A DNA stretch of 64,000 nucleotides from a virus, in the IMG/VR virus record IMGVR_UViG_3300047472_000237, positions 18,788 through 82,787 of that record. The stretch is one strand, 5' to 3'. The notes below the pieces were generated by a model, which was given only the letters and a program-made list of their open reading frames with translations, was not told the DNA's origin and searched no databases. How positions within the stretch are numbered: the first letter of the stretch is position 1; each line of letters opens with the position of its first letter. Both the position numbers and the translations under genes were made by a program. Shown here piece by piece: positions 25,306 through 32,029 of this stretch.

Positions 25306-26001
25306 ATGAACGTGCCGTACACTTCGAACGCGCTCGGCTTGACCATCAAGTCCGCTGACGACATCAAGACCCTCGAGCCCAAGCAGATGCTCTCGCTCCA
25401 CAACGAGATCTCGAACGCCTCCGTCAAGCGGTTCGCCGACAAGAAGAGCGGCGTCAAGCGCACGGTCGAAGCGTTCCAGACCTGGCAAGGCCAGCAGACC
25501 GAGAAGACGCCCAAGCTGGTCACCGCCGACCACAAGTCCTTCCGCAAGGACAGTGCCCGTGGCAAGGTCATCGCCGCTGCCTCGAAGGCCGGCGGTGCGA
25601 CCCGCGCCCAGCTGAAGGAGATCTCCGGCTGGGACGACACGAACCTGACGGCGGCCCTGAGCCGCGTCGAGTCGTACAACGGCCTGACCGTGACCCGCAC
25701 CGGCGAAGGCGACGAGCAGATCATCGTCATCACCGGCGTCCTCCGCACCCGCAAGGCGTTCGCCTTCGACCCGCTCCCCGAGAAGCAGCGTCGAGCACAC
25801 AAGGAGAGCGGCACGCCGACCAAGCGCTCCAAGGTCGTCGCCATGCTCACCGCCAAGGGCGGGGCCTCGTTCGAGGAGATCCAGGCGGCCACCGACTGGA
25901 ACGACCGCGACGCGTACGAAGGCATCCGTCTCATCCACAGCTATCTTGGATATGGCCTGAAAGAGACGGGCGAAGGCAAGATCATCGCTTTCCGCGCGTA
26001 A
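25306..26001 (+). CDS. Duplicated winged-helix-like DNA-binding protein (DUF3489-like)
   Basis: The 231-residue, basic protein has an N-terminal helical part ('MLSLHNEISNASVKRFADKKSG') and two similar helical repeats: 'RGKVIAAASKAGGATRAQLKEISGWDD' near 85-111 and 'RSKVVAMLTAKGGASFEEIQAATDWNDRDA' near 175-204, each followed by a beta hairpin. This resembles DUF3489-type winged helices. A related single copy is found at 63298. It likely binds DNA as a regulator or accessory factor; the target is unknown. It is read from its own promoter just before the large RNA element. Confidence 0.6.
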   Translation: MNVPYTSNALGLTIKSADDIKTLEPKQMLSLHNEISNASVKRFADKKSGVKRTVEAFQTWQGQQTEKTPKLVTADHKSFRKDSARGKVIAAASKAGGATRAQLKEISGWDDTNLTAALSRVESYNGLTVTRTGEGDEQIIVITGVLRTRKAFAFDPLPEKQRRAHKESGTPTKRSKVVAMLTAKGGASFEEIQAATDWNDRDAYEGIRLIHSYLGYGLKETGEGKIIAFRA

Positions 26002-26006
26002 TTCGC

Positions 26007-26034
26007 TTGCTACTGCCGCCAAGTGCGGTAAACT
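26007..26034 (+). promoter_or_regulatory. Promoter TTGCTA-N16-TAAACT for structured RNA
   Basis: The -10 box is identical to those at 36501 and 47031. Initiation about seven bases downstream falls at 26041, exactly where the closing stem of a large structured RNA begins. No open reading frame starts nearby. Confidence 0.7.
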
Positions 26035-26040
26035 GAAGTC

Positions 26041-26356
26041 GTCCTGATTGAGGCAGTCGGCCGCCCCGCTCACCCCGAGGGCGAAGACTGCAAAAATCAA
26101 AGTCGAGCAACGCCACAGAGGAGCTCCGGCTCCTCCAACCTGAGTCGCTTGCGGGTCTTCGGCCCCGTGAAGCGATGGCCCGTAAACGGTCGGGTCTGTA
26201 ACCAGGCATCGGTTCTGGAATGTAAACCGCCAACAGACGACTTGTGCGTCAACCACTGGCGGAGCATGAAGGAATCGCGCGGCGGGTGAGTGCACCACTG
26301 CAAGATTTCGGGGGATGAACAACGTCGTTCGTCGACTGCCTCATCAGGACACTTTT
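26041..26356 (+). ncRNA. Candidate large structured non-coding RNA (~315 nt)
   Basis: Bases 26041-26059 and 26333-26350 form an 18-bp closing stem with one bulged T. The 3' arm is followed by ACTTTTC, an intrinsic-terminator ending. Inside are several separate hairpins: GAGGAGC with a TCCG loop (26118-26135); a long hairpin with a TTCG loop (26145-26175); CCCG/CGGG (26179-26194); CCGCCA/TGGCGG enclosing GACG/CGTC (26227-26262); and AGTG/CACT (26289-26299). No ribosome-binding site plus ORF is convincing. It has its own promoter and lies in front of the DNA-hypermodification genes. It does not show the core sequences of RNase P RNA or tmRNA; the class is unknown. Confidence 0.7.
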
Positions 26357-26369
26357 CTCGAAAGAACCT

Positions 26370-27230
26370 ATGGCCTCCCAGAACTATCCCCGCGTCACGA
26401 TTGAAGACTTTGGCAAGCACCTGCTCGACGCGGGCGATCTGGATCCCATCTATCTCGGCCTCCACCGGCTGGCCCTCCCCGCGAATCAGCTTCATCGCTG
26501 GCTCCTGGCATACTGTTGCTTCTACAGCGCCGGCGTCGCTTCGTACCTCTCTGAGTTCGAGGGTGCGACCTTCTGGGAACACTTCCTCACCGCTGCCAAG
26601 AACGAGACCCCGGCCCCGCATGGCGGACGTTGGGAGCGTGGCAAGGAACGTCGCCACTTCCGTGGCGGACAGGCCATCAAGGCCACCAACGAGCTCATCG
26701 GCAAGTACCCCGTCCCCGAACTCGCCTTCAACGGGCACCTGGTCCGCCCCGGCGAGACCCGCCTACCCTTCAGCGTGGTCAGCGACCGCGCTCAGGAGTG
26801 GCGAGGCTTCGGCACCTGGATCTCCTTCAAGGTCGGCGACCTGCTCGACCGTGTCGGCATTATCCCCGTCGACTTCGCGTTTGACGAGGCGATGTACGAA
26901 GATCCGACCAAGGCCGCGATCATGCAGTGGAAGCTGCGGCGCGACCTGCCCCAGGACTCGACCATCGACGACCCGAAGGCCGCCGTGCAGGAGATCGTCG
27001 CGTACCTCATCGAGCACTTCAAGGACTATCTGGCCCCGCCGCTGCTCGACCGCCCCATCGGCCTCCAGGAGGTCGAGACGATCCTCTGCAAGTGGAAGTC
27101 GCACATCAACGGGCACTACCCGTTCTTCAACGACACGGTCGAGATCCACCACGGTGTCTCTCCCTGGGCCAACCACAGCGACACGGCCAAGCGGTTCCTC
27201 GCTGCCATGCCTCAGCCGCCGGCCAAGTAA
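26370..27230 (+). CDS. Amino acid:DNA transferase (aGPT-Pplase clade 2 / ADDT family)
   Basis: The 286-residue protein matches the helix-rich family first named alpha-glutamyl/putrescinyl thymine pyrophosphorylase clade 2, later shown to attach amino acids to phosphorylated 5-hydroxymethyluracil in DNA. Characteristic stretches are 'QLHRWLLAYCCFYSAGVASYLSE', 'GGRWERGKERRHFRG', 'WRGFGTWISFKVGDLLDRV', 'PVDFAFDEAMYEDPTKAAI' and 'GHYPFFNDT'. It is the entry enzyme for thymidine hypermodification and heads a cluster with flavoenzyme, acetyltransferase and kinase. ATG is preceded by GAAAGAA and follows the structured RNA by 13 bases. Confidence 0.8.
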   Translation: MASQNYPRVTIEDFGKHLLDAGDLDPIYLGLHRLALPANQLHRWLLAYCCFYSAGVASYLSEFEGATFWEHFLTAAKNETPAPHGGRWERGKERRHFRGGQAIKATNELIGKYPVPELAFNGHLVRPGETRLPFSVVSDRAQEWRGFGTWISFKVGDLLDRVGIIPVDFAFDEAMYEDPTKAAIMQWKLRRDLPQDSTIDDPKAAVQEIVAYLIEHFKDYLAPPLLDRPIGLQEVETILCKWKSHINGHYPFFNDTVEIHHGVSPWANHSDTAKRFLAAMPQPPAK

Positions 27231-27235
27231 TCCGT

Positions 27236-27264
27236 TTGCCTTCTGTCGCCTTTCAGTGTATCTT
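27236..27264 (+). promoter_or_regulatory. Promoter TTGCCT-N17-TATCTT, leaderless
   Basis: The -10 box ends five bases before the ATG at 27270, so the transcript should begin at or next to the start codon. No ribosome-binding site is present. Confidence 0.75.
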
Positions 27265-27269
27265 CGATC

Positions 27270-28103
27270 ATGAGCACAACAGTCAACATCATCGGGGCCG
27301 GGATCGCTGGCTCCATCACTTCAACCCTCCTCCGCACGGCAGGGTTCAACACGCGGGTCATCGACGACGCTGACAAGTTCTCCGCCAGCGCGGCGAGCTC
27401 CAACCTGTTCATCGTCGATTGGTACGACACCGACCTGAAGCAGATCGCTGACGGCTTCGACGTGCTCGAGATGCTCTACAAGGACGTGACGGAGTTCCCG
27501 TTCAAGGCCGGCATCAAGATCGCACCCCGCATGCTGCACATCGGGCAGCGTCACCTGCTGGTCAAGCCGGACGTGATCGGCACTGTGACCTACGCCGACG
27601 AGCAGGGAGTCGCCCTGGGCGACATGCAGCACTTCGATGGCCCAGTGATCCTGGCGGCCGGCTACCGCGCCAACACGCTCATCCGCGACCACGCTCAGCA
27701 CCACGACATCGAGGTCTACGCGGGCCACCGCTACCTGTTCAAGGGAGACCTGGCCGAGGGCCGCCTCGACATGGTCGCACCGTACAAGCACGGCAAGCTG
27801 TACCAGTACGCACCGGGGCAGATCTACTACGCCGACAGCGTGAAGCTCCAGCTGAAGTCCTACAACAAGCGACAGGCCGAGATCCAGGAGCGGACGCTCG
27901 CTCGTGCCCAGGCGGCACTAGGTCGTACAGACCTCGAGATCATCGACTTCCGAGTGGGGTATCGCCCTGTCATCGCTGAGAAACCGCTTGGCGTACTCGA
28001 CCGCATCAGCAAGAATGTGTGGAGTATGAACGGCGGCGGCAAGAACGGCACTGTCGCCTATGCCGGCCTCGCCCGGCAGCTTCTCGAGGAGCTCAGGGCC
28101 TGA
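27270..28103 (+). CDS. FAD-dependent oxidoreductase, probable thymidine-modification lyase
   Basis: The 277-residue protein begins with a dinucleotide-binding motif 'NIIGAGIAGS' (G9, G11, G14) and has later flavoprotein segments 'VILAAGYRANTLI' and 'YAGHRYLFKGD', with a C-terminal 'MNGGGKNGTVAYAGLARQL' typical of DadA/GlyOx-like oxidases. It is compact for that fold. Flavin-dependent lyases acting on glycyl-thymidine in phage DNA are known from thymidine hypermodification pathways, and its neighbours are the other enzymes of that pathway. I infer that it trims the amino acid to leave 5-aminomethyl-dU. Confidence 0.72.
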   Translation: MSTTVNIIGAGIAGSITSTLLRTAGFNTRVIDDADKFSASAASSNLFIVDWYDTDLKQIADGFDVLEMLYKDVTEFPFKAGIKIAPRMLHIGQRHLLVKPDVIGTVTYADEQGVALGDMQHFDGPVILAAGYRANTLIRDHAQHHDIEVYAGHRYLFKGDLAEGRLDMVAPYKHGKLYQYAPGQIYYADSVKLQLKSYNKRQAEIQERTLARAQAALGRTDLEIIDFRVGYRPVIAEKPLGVLDRISKNVWSMNGGGKNGTVAYAGLARQLLEELRA

Positions 28104-28390
28104 TGAGCAAGAAGGCCGGCAAACCTCTCCTGCCATTCTTCAAGTCGCTTCGCAAGCGCAAGAAGAAAGGGAAGAAGCGGACCATCGTAACTGACTGGGA
28201 CTTGCCGCCGATCGTGGAGAAGACGAAGACCCTTGCCGATTGCTACGAAGAGGACTACAGTGACCGCAATGCAAATCCGCCCCGCCACCCCCGACGACCA
28301 CAAACGCCTCTGCGAGATCGCCCGCTCACACCGCGCGGGGAACGGCTTCTCGAACATTCAAATGTTCAGCGGCCCGACCCACTACGCTAA
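28103..28390 (+). CDS. Small basic protein overlapping the acetyltransferase gene
   Basis: A 95-codon frame starts at the ATG overlapping the flavoenzyme stop (TGATGA). The first ~55 residues look genuine: a very basic stretch ('KSLRKRKKKGKKRTIV') and 'DWDLPPIVEKTKTLADCYEEDYSD'. The remainder is Arg/Pro-rich and overlaps the acetyltransferase frame from 28269, so it may be a non-conserved tail. A small basic DNA-binding accessory of the modification enzymes is possible. Confidence 0.45.
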   Translation: MSKKAGKPLLPFFKSLRKRKKKGKKRTIVTDWDLPPIVEKTKTLADCYEEDYSDRNANPPRHPRRPQTPLRDRPLTPRGERLLEHSNVQRPDPLR

Positions 28391-28718
28391 CGGCTGGCTG
28401 CGTGTGATGGTCGACGCCGAAGGCAAGATCGTCGCCTTCACCTGCATTCGTCAGAAGAAGACGACGAAGCAGACGAAGCTCTACTACATCATCGTGGACA
28501 CGGCGTACCGCTCCGGCGGCATCGTCGACAACAAGCCGGTCGTCGGCATCGGCCAGGCGCTCCTGGATGACCTGATCACCAACTCCCCGTATCGCGAGCT
28601 CATCTGCGACTGCCTGAAGGACAATGAGCCGGCTCTGAAGTTCTACAAGAAGAACGGCTTCGAGATCGTGGGTGAGTCCCTCAAGGGCAAGGGACACATC
28701 CTCCTGAAGAAGTGGTGA
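28269..28718 (+). CDS. GNAT-family N-acetyltransferase
   Basis: The 149-residue protein has the GNAT fold signatures: N-terminal 'MQIRPATPDDHKRL', acetyl-CoA loop 'VVGIGQALLDDLI' near 101-113, and 'DNEPALKFYKKNGFEIVGES' near the C-terminus. It lies between the flavin lyase and kinase genes. Acetyltransferases in thymidine hypermodification clusters acetylate the amino group left by the lyase; that is the likely role. The ATG at 28269 fits the family N-terminus better than an upstream TTG. Its last codons form one arm of a 12-bp inverted repeat. Confidence 0.8.
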   Translation: MQIRPATPDDHKRLCEIARSHRAGNGFSNIQMFSGPTHYANGWLRVMVDAEGKIVAFTCIRQKKTTKQTKLYYIIVDTAYRSGGIVDNKPVVGIGQALLDDLITNSPYRELICDCLKDNEPALKFYKKNGFEIVGESLKGKGHILLKKW

Positions 28719-28821
28719 GCACGGAGTGAACTTGTCGGGCCAAACCTCGTGCACGGCCTGCTTGCCTTAAATGCTGCCGCCCGGTCGAGGTCGGGAGAGG
28801 CGAATCCAGGTGCTCACCACT
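28711..28821 (+). other. Structured RNA element between acetyltransferase and kinase genes
   Basis: A perfect 12-bp inverted repeat (AGTGGTGAGCAC at 28711-28722, its complement at 28810-28821) encloses 87 bases. Inside, CCTCG/CGAGG and CCCG/CGGG helices are possible, so the whole may fold as a closed multibranch structure. The 5' arm contains the acetyltransferase stop codon, and the 3' arm ends just before a TTGAGGG ribosome-binding site for the ATG at 28834. It could couple or gate translation. Confidence 0.55.
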
Positions 28822-28833
28822 CTTGAGGGAACT

Positions 28834-29211
28834 ATGGACACCATCATCGTCGCTCATCATGTCGCACACTTCAGCTGTGCACTACTTACTCTCTTGTGCA
28901 TCGCCTACGTCGCGAAGCCGAAGGACCGTTCCCAATGCGTAACCCGACCATCGTCAATATCCGTGGCACGAGCGGCTCTGGCAAGAGCACTCTGGTCAAG
29001 GCGATATTCGCCCGCTGCACCAATGTCGAGCCAGTGCGGGCACCTTCCACCGCGAAGCGCAAGCAGCCGCTCGGCTACACGATGCAATACAACTCGCTCG
29101 GCGCGGAGAACAACCCGCAGAAGCTGTTCATCGCCGGCCACTACGAATCAGCCTGCGGCGGCTGCGACACGTTGGGGAAGTACCTTCCCGATGTCGTCAC
29201 TCCTCGTCTGA
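28834..29211 (+). CDS. Possible small membrane protein overlapping kinase gene
   Basis: An ATG with a good GAGGGA site opens a frame beginning 'MDTIIVAHHVAHFSCALLTLLCIAYVAKPKDRS', which predicts one membrane helix. After about 45 residues the frame runs through the kinase gene and becomes low-complexity (Ser/Arg/Thr). It may be a real small protein with a long overlap or a leader read to deliver ribosomes to the kinase start at 28935. Confidence 0.3.
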   Translation: MDTIIVAHHVAHFSCALLTLLCIAYVAKPKDRSQCVTRPSSISVARAALARALWSRRYSPAAPMSSQCGHLPPRSASSRSATRCNTTRSARRTTRRSCSSPATTNQPAAAATRWGSTFPMSSLLV

Positions 29212-29588
29212 TCGGCGACGACACCGAGCCGAACAGCTACCACTTGACCTTCGGCCTGGTGCGTGAGTACTGGCGGCGCGGCTACAACGTCGTGTTCGAG
29301 GGCCTGCTCATCAGCGGCGACGTGCGGCACACCAAGGCCCTCCACGACGACGCCCTCCCCATCAACGTGGTCGGCTTCGACCTGCCCGTGGACTTCTGCA
29401 TCGCGTCCGTCCTCGAGCGGCGGAAGGCCGCTGGCAACGTCAAGGAGTTCAACGAGGCCAACACGCGGGACAAGCACCGCCTCCTCGTGAACTGCCTCTC
29501 GAAGCTCGACGTGGCGGGCGTGCCCGTACAACGCTGCGGCACTCGAGAGCTCGCCTCGGACGCGGTCTACGCCCTCCTGGGCATGTAA
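28935..29588 (+). CDS. P-loop kinase, probable 5-hmdU DNA kinase domain
   Basis: The 217-residue protein has Walker A 'GTSGSGKST' (11-19) at the N-terminus, then 'FIAGHYESACGGCDTL', 'YNVVFEGLLIS' and 'VLERRKAAGN', an arrangement seen in phage nucleoside- or DNA-phosphorylating P-loop kinases. In thymidine hypermodification, a kinase phosphorylates 5-hydroxymethyluracil in DNA so that the transferase can add an amino acid. The helical domain often associated with that kinase is in the following gene. A deoxynucleoside monophosphate kinase role is the main alternative. Confidence 0.72.
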   Translation: MRNPTIVNIRGTSGSGKSTLVKAIFARCTNVEPVRAPSTAKRKQPLGYTMQYNSLGAENNPQKLFIAGHYESACGGCDTLGKYLPDVVTPRLIGDDTEPNSYHLTFGLVREYWRRGYNVVFEGLLISGDVRHTKALHDDALPINVVGFDLPVDFCIASVLERRKAAGNVKEFNEANTRDKHRLLVNCLSKLDVAGVPVQRCGTRELASDAVYALLGM

Positions 29589-29604
29589 CGTGCGACGCCG
29601 CTCC

Positions 29605-29633
29605 AGGCCGCTCCGACCCGCTCGGAGCGGCCT
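29605..29633 (+). terminator. Intrinsic terminator after kinase gene
   Basis: A perfect 12-bp stem (AGGCCGCTCCGA and complement) with a 5-nt loop is followed by CTCTTTG. It separates the kinase gene from the helical-domain gene. Confidence 0.8.
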
Positions 29634-29656
29634 CTCTTTGGCCCCGAAAGTTCAAC

Positions 29657-30565
29657 ATGATCGACGCAAACGTCAACGTCTTCTTCGCGCTCGCACGAGA
29701 GCGGTACGCCATCCAGCGCCGGCGCGAGGGGACGATCCCCAACCCGCACGCTCCCCACTTCTCGGCCAACCCGATCTTCCAGCGGTATCGGTTCTGCAAC
29801 CTGTTCCGCGAGCAGGATCGGACGACGGCCTGGTTCCGGGACACGCTGCGTGAGCCGCTCCGCAACGACGCGGCCCGCGTGCTGTTCGCCACCATCGCCT
29901 TCCGCTGGTTCAACCGCATCAGCACCGGGAAGCTCATCAGCGGCTTCCTGATGGAGGGCCACCGGACGTGGAAGCCTGAGAGCATCCGCACGATCCTGAA
30001 GGACGTGAAGCCGGTCGTCACCGGCGCGTACATCATCAAGACGCCGAACGGCATGAACAAACTCGACGGCGTGCTGTGGTGCATCGAACAGGTGCGGAAG
30101 GACATCGACCATCTTGCGGGTGCCCTGGGCCACACGCCGCCCGATGAACGCTCGCTCGAAGGCACGTGGGAGGCGCTCCGCCAGTTCCCGTATCTCGGCG
30201 ACTTCATGTCGTACGAAGTCGTCACGGACTTGCGACACACCTGCTGGCTCGACCAGGCGTCCGACCGCTACACGTGGTGCAATCCTGGCCCAGGGTGTAC
30301 GCGGGGCCTCGGGTGGGTCGTCCACGGCGACTTCGACCGCTGGAACAGGAGCTCGAAGACCGACCGCGCGGCCATGCAGCCTCACCTGGAGAAGCTGCTC
30401 GAGCTCGCCAACAGCGACAGCGAGCTCTGGCCCGACGACTTCCCGGACTGGGAGATGCGCGAGGTCGAGCACTGGCTCTGCGAAGTGTGCAAGTATGTCC
30501 GCGTTGAGAGCGGCGGCTCTCCGCCGAAGGAAATCTTCAGGAATGCGCTTGCCTCCGTGAAGTGA
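29657..30565 (+). CDS. 5-hmdU DNA kinase helical-domain protein (aGPT-Pplase clade 1 type)
   Basis: The 302-residue protein carries the pattern 'NPIFQRYRFCNLFREQDRTTAWF', followed by 'FRWFNRISTG' and later 'HTCWLDQASDRYTWCNPGPGCTRGL', the signature of a DNA-glycosylase-related helical family first called aGPT-Pplase clade 1 and since linked to 5-hmdU DNA kinases. It has no P-loop; the kinase domain is encoded by the gene before it. Together they may form the DNA kinase, with this part recognising 5-hydroxymethyluracil in DNA. No clear promoter or strong ribosome-binding site precedes its ATG. Confidence 0.68.
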   Translation: MIDANVNVFFALARERYAIQRRREGTIPNPHAPHFSANPIFQRYRFCNLFREQDRTTAWFRDTLREPLRNDAARVLFATIAFRWFNRISTGKLISGFLMEGHRTWKPESIRTILKDVKPVVTGAYIIKTPNGMNKLDGVLWCIEQVRKDIDHLAGALGHTPPDERSLEGTWEALRQFPYLGDFMSYEVVTDLRHTCWLDQASDRYTWCNPGPGCTRGLGWVVHGDFDRWNRSSKTDRAAMQPHLEKLLELANSDSELWPDDFPDWEMREVEHWLCEVCKYVRVESGGSPPKEIFRNALASVK

Positions 30566-30577
30566 ACGGGATAACTT
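30549..30577 (+). promoter_or_regulatory. Promoter TTGCCT-N17-TAACTT, leaderless
   Basis: The -35 box lies in the last codons of the preceding gene. The -10 box ends seven bases before the GTG at 30585, so the HNH message would be leaderless and start with GTG. Confidence 0.65.
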
Positions 30578-30584
30578 CGCCGCA

Positions 30585-31127
30585 GTGCGTCGATTCAAGG
30601 CAGCGAAACCTCTGGCCCGTATCACCGACGAGAGCGTCAAGGCGCGGCTGGAAGAGAATCGGCGGCTCGCTCCCTGTCCGGTTGCGGCCTACGTGCCGGA
30701 CGGCAGCCCGCTGAAGGGCGACTGCTGGGAGTGGACTGGATGTGCCCCGGATGGGTACGGCCAGATCAAGGTCGCGGGCGTCGTGCAGCGGGTGCACCGC
30801 GTCTCCTTCGCCGTGTACAAGGGCGAAGTCCCGAGGAAGATCACCGTCGATCACCTCTGCCACAACCCGAAGTGTTTCAATCCAGAGCACCTGGAACTAC
30901 AGACTGCCGCCATCAACTCTGGCTACAGTCGCATGGAGTACCGATATGATTGTTCTCAAGGCACGCAATGCCCACCAGGCCCTGCCGGAGATGATGCACC
31001 AGGTCCAGAGCAACGACAAAGCGGTGACGCGGTCGAGCCGGAACGGGCCTGTGATCCAGTTTGTGGAGCCGTTCACGATCCAGTACGCGAAGCCGACGGA
31101 GCGGGTGGTGTTCTGGCCGGAACGTGA
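30585..31127 (+). CDS. HNH endonuclease overlapping the thymidylate-synthase homologue
   Basis: The 180-codon frame starts at GTG. 'CWEWTG' near residue 47, 'GYGQIKVAG', and 'VDHLCHNPKCFNPEHLEL' (about 88-105, with Asp-His and the two Cys) identify an HNH-3 type nuclease, usually a free-standing homing or nicking endonuclease. From about residue 121 the frame overlaps the next gene by 182 bases and becomes Gly/Pro-rich, so the natural C-terminus may have been lost on insertion. Its place beside a thymidylate-synthase gene is a classic homing target site. Confidence 0.72.
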   Translation: MRRFKAAKPLARITDESVKARLEENRRLAPCPVAAYVPDGSPLKGDCWEWTGCAPDGYGQIKVAGVVQRVHRVSFAVYKGEVPRKITVDHLCHNPKCFNPEHLELQTAAINSGYSRMEYRYDCSQGTQCPPGPAGDDAPGPEQRQSGDAVEPERACDPVCGAVHDPVREADGAGGVLAGT

Positions 31128-32022
31128 CGCCAACCCGTTCTTCCACCTGTTCGAGTCGCTCTGGATGCTCGCCGGCCGCAACGACGTGGCCTATCCCGCC
31201 CGCTACTCCAGCAACATCGGTCAGTTCAGCGACGACGGCCAGACGTTCCACGGCGCGTACGGTCACCGCTGGCGTCGACACTTCCAGCTGACCGACGAGA
31301 TGACCGGCCGCTCGCAGCCCATCGACCAGCTGAGCACCATCGCCGCCGCGCTCAAGGCCAACCCGGAGGACCGCCGCCAGGTGCTGTCGATGTGGGACGC
31401 CACGGTCGACTTGGGCCGACAGGGCAAGGATCTCCCCTGCAATCTCCAGATCGTCTTCCAGCGTGACCACAACGGCCGCTTGAACATGACGGTGTACAAC
31501 CGCTCGAACGACATCCTGTGGGGTGCTCTCGGCGCGAACTGCGTCCACATGAGCTACCTCCAGGAGTACATGGCGGCGGCCATCGGCTGCGAGGTCGGAC
31601 AGTATTGGCAGATCTCCGCCAACATGCACGCCTACACGGAGCTCACCCCGCTCCTGAAGAAGTGCCTGCCGCTCGACGACCACTGTTGGCCCTCGTCCGG
31701 CTACAAGCACACTGACCCGTACGAAGGGGCCATCGAGCCGTTCCCACTGGTCAACACGCCCCTGGCCCAGTGGGAGGGCGAGCTCCGCATGTTCATCGAT
31801 GAGCCGACCGCCATCGGCTTCCGTGACCCGTTCTTCCGCCGGGTGGCGTCGCCGCTCGCAGCGGCCTACGTCAAGTTCAGTGACCGCAGCGACCCGCACC
31901 GCTTCGAGCACGCCTTCAATGCCCTGAACAGCGCGGCCAACTGCGACTGGCGGCTCGCCGCCTTCGAGTGGCTGACCCGCCGCGAAGCCGCTGCGAAGTT
32001 GAAATCAACCACGGCTCAGTGA
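30946..32022 (+). CDS. Thymidylate-synthase homologue, probable dUMP hydroxymethylase
   Basis: The 358-residue protein has the thymidylate-synthase core: 'FHGAYGHRWR', catalytic Cys165 in 'DLPCNLQIVFQ', and 'RSNDILWGALGANCVHMSYLQEYMA' (186 onward). The Asn at about 198 matches the uracil-recognising Asn of thymidylate synthase rather than the Asp of dCMP hydroxymethylase, so dUMP is the likely substrate. With hypermodification enzymes upstream, it most likely makes 5-hydroxymethyl-dUMP, although ordinary dTMP synthesis cannot be excluded. ATG follows ATGGAG. Confidence 0.8.
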   Translation: MIVLKARNAHQALPEMMHQVQSNDKAVTRSSRNGPVIQFVEPFTIQYAKPTERVVFWPERDANPFFHLFESLWMLAGRNDVAYPARYSSNIGQFSDDGQTFHGAYGHRWRRHFQLTDEMTGRSQPIDQLSTIAAALKANPEDRRQVLSMWDATVDLGRQGKDLPCNLQIVFQRDHNGRLNMTVYNRSNDILWGALGANCVHMSYLQEYMAAAIGCEVGQYWQISANMHAYTELTPLLKKCLPLDDHCWPSSGYKHTDPYEGAIEPFPLVNTPLAQWEGELRMFIDEPTAIGFRDPFFRRVASPLAAAYVKFSDRSDPHRFEHAFNALNSAANCDWRLAAFEWLTRREAAAKLKSTTAQ

Positions 32023-32029
32023 GCCTGTC

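Noticed and set aside
26041-26356. RNase P RNA, tmRNA or a group I intron as the identity of the structured RNA
   Set aside because: Its length could fit RNase P RNA, but the conserved core sequences of RNase P RNA are not visible; tmRNA would need a tRNA-like end with T-arm and CCA; no gene is split by it, as an intron would require.
29657-30565. Reading the helical protein as a DNA glycosylase for repair
   Set aside because: The sequence pattern fits the hypermodification-associated family and it lies among those genes; a repair role would be less consistent with the context.
30946-32022. dCMP hydroxymethylase (5-hydroxymethylcytosine pathway)
   Set aside because: The residue that discriminates uracil from cytosine appears to be Asn, not Asp, and no 5-hmC glucosyltransferase-type partners are adjacent; the neighbours are thymidine-modification enzymes.
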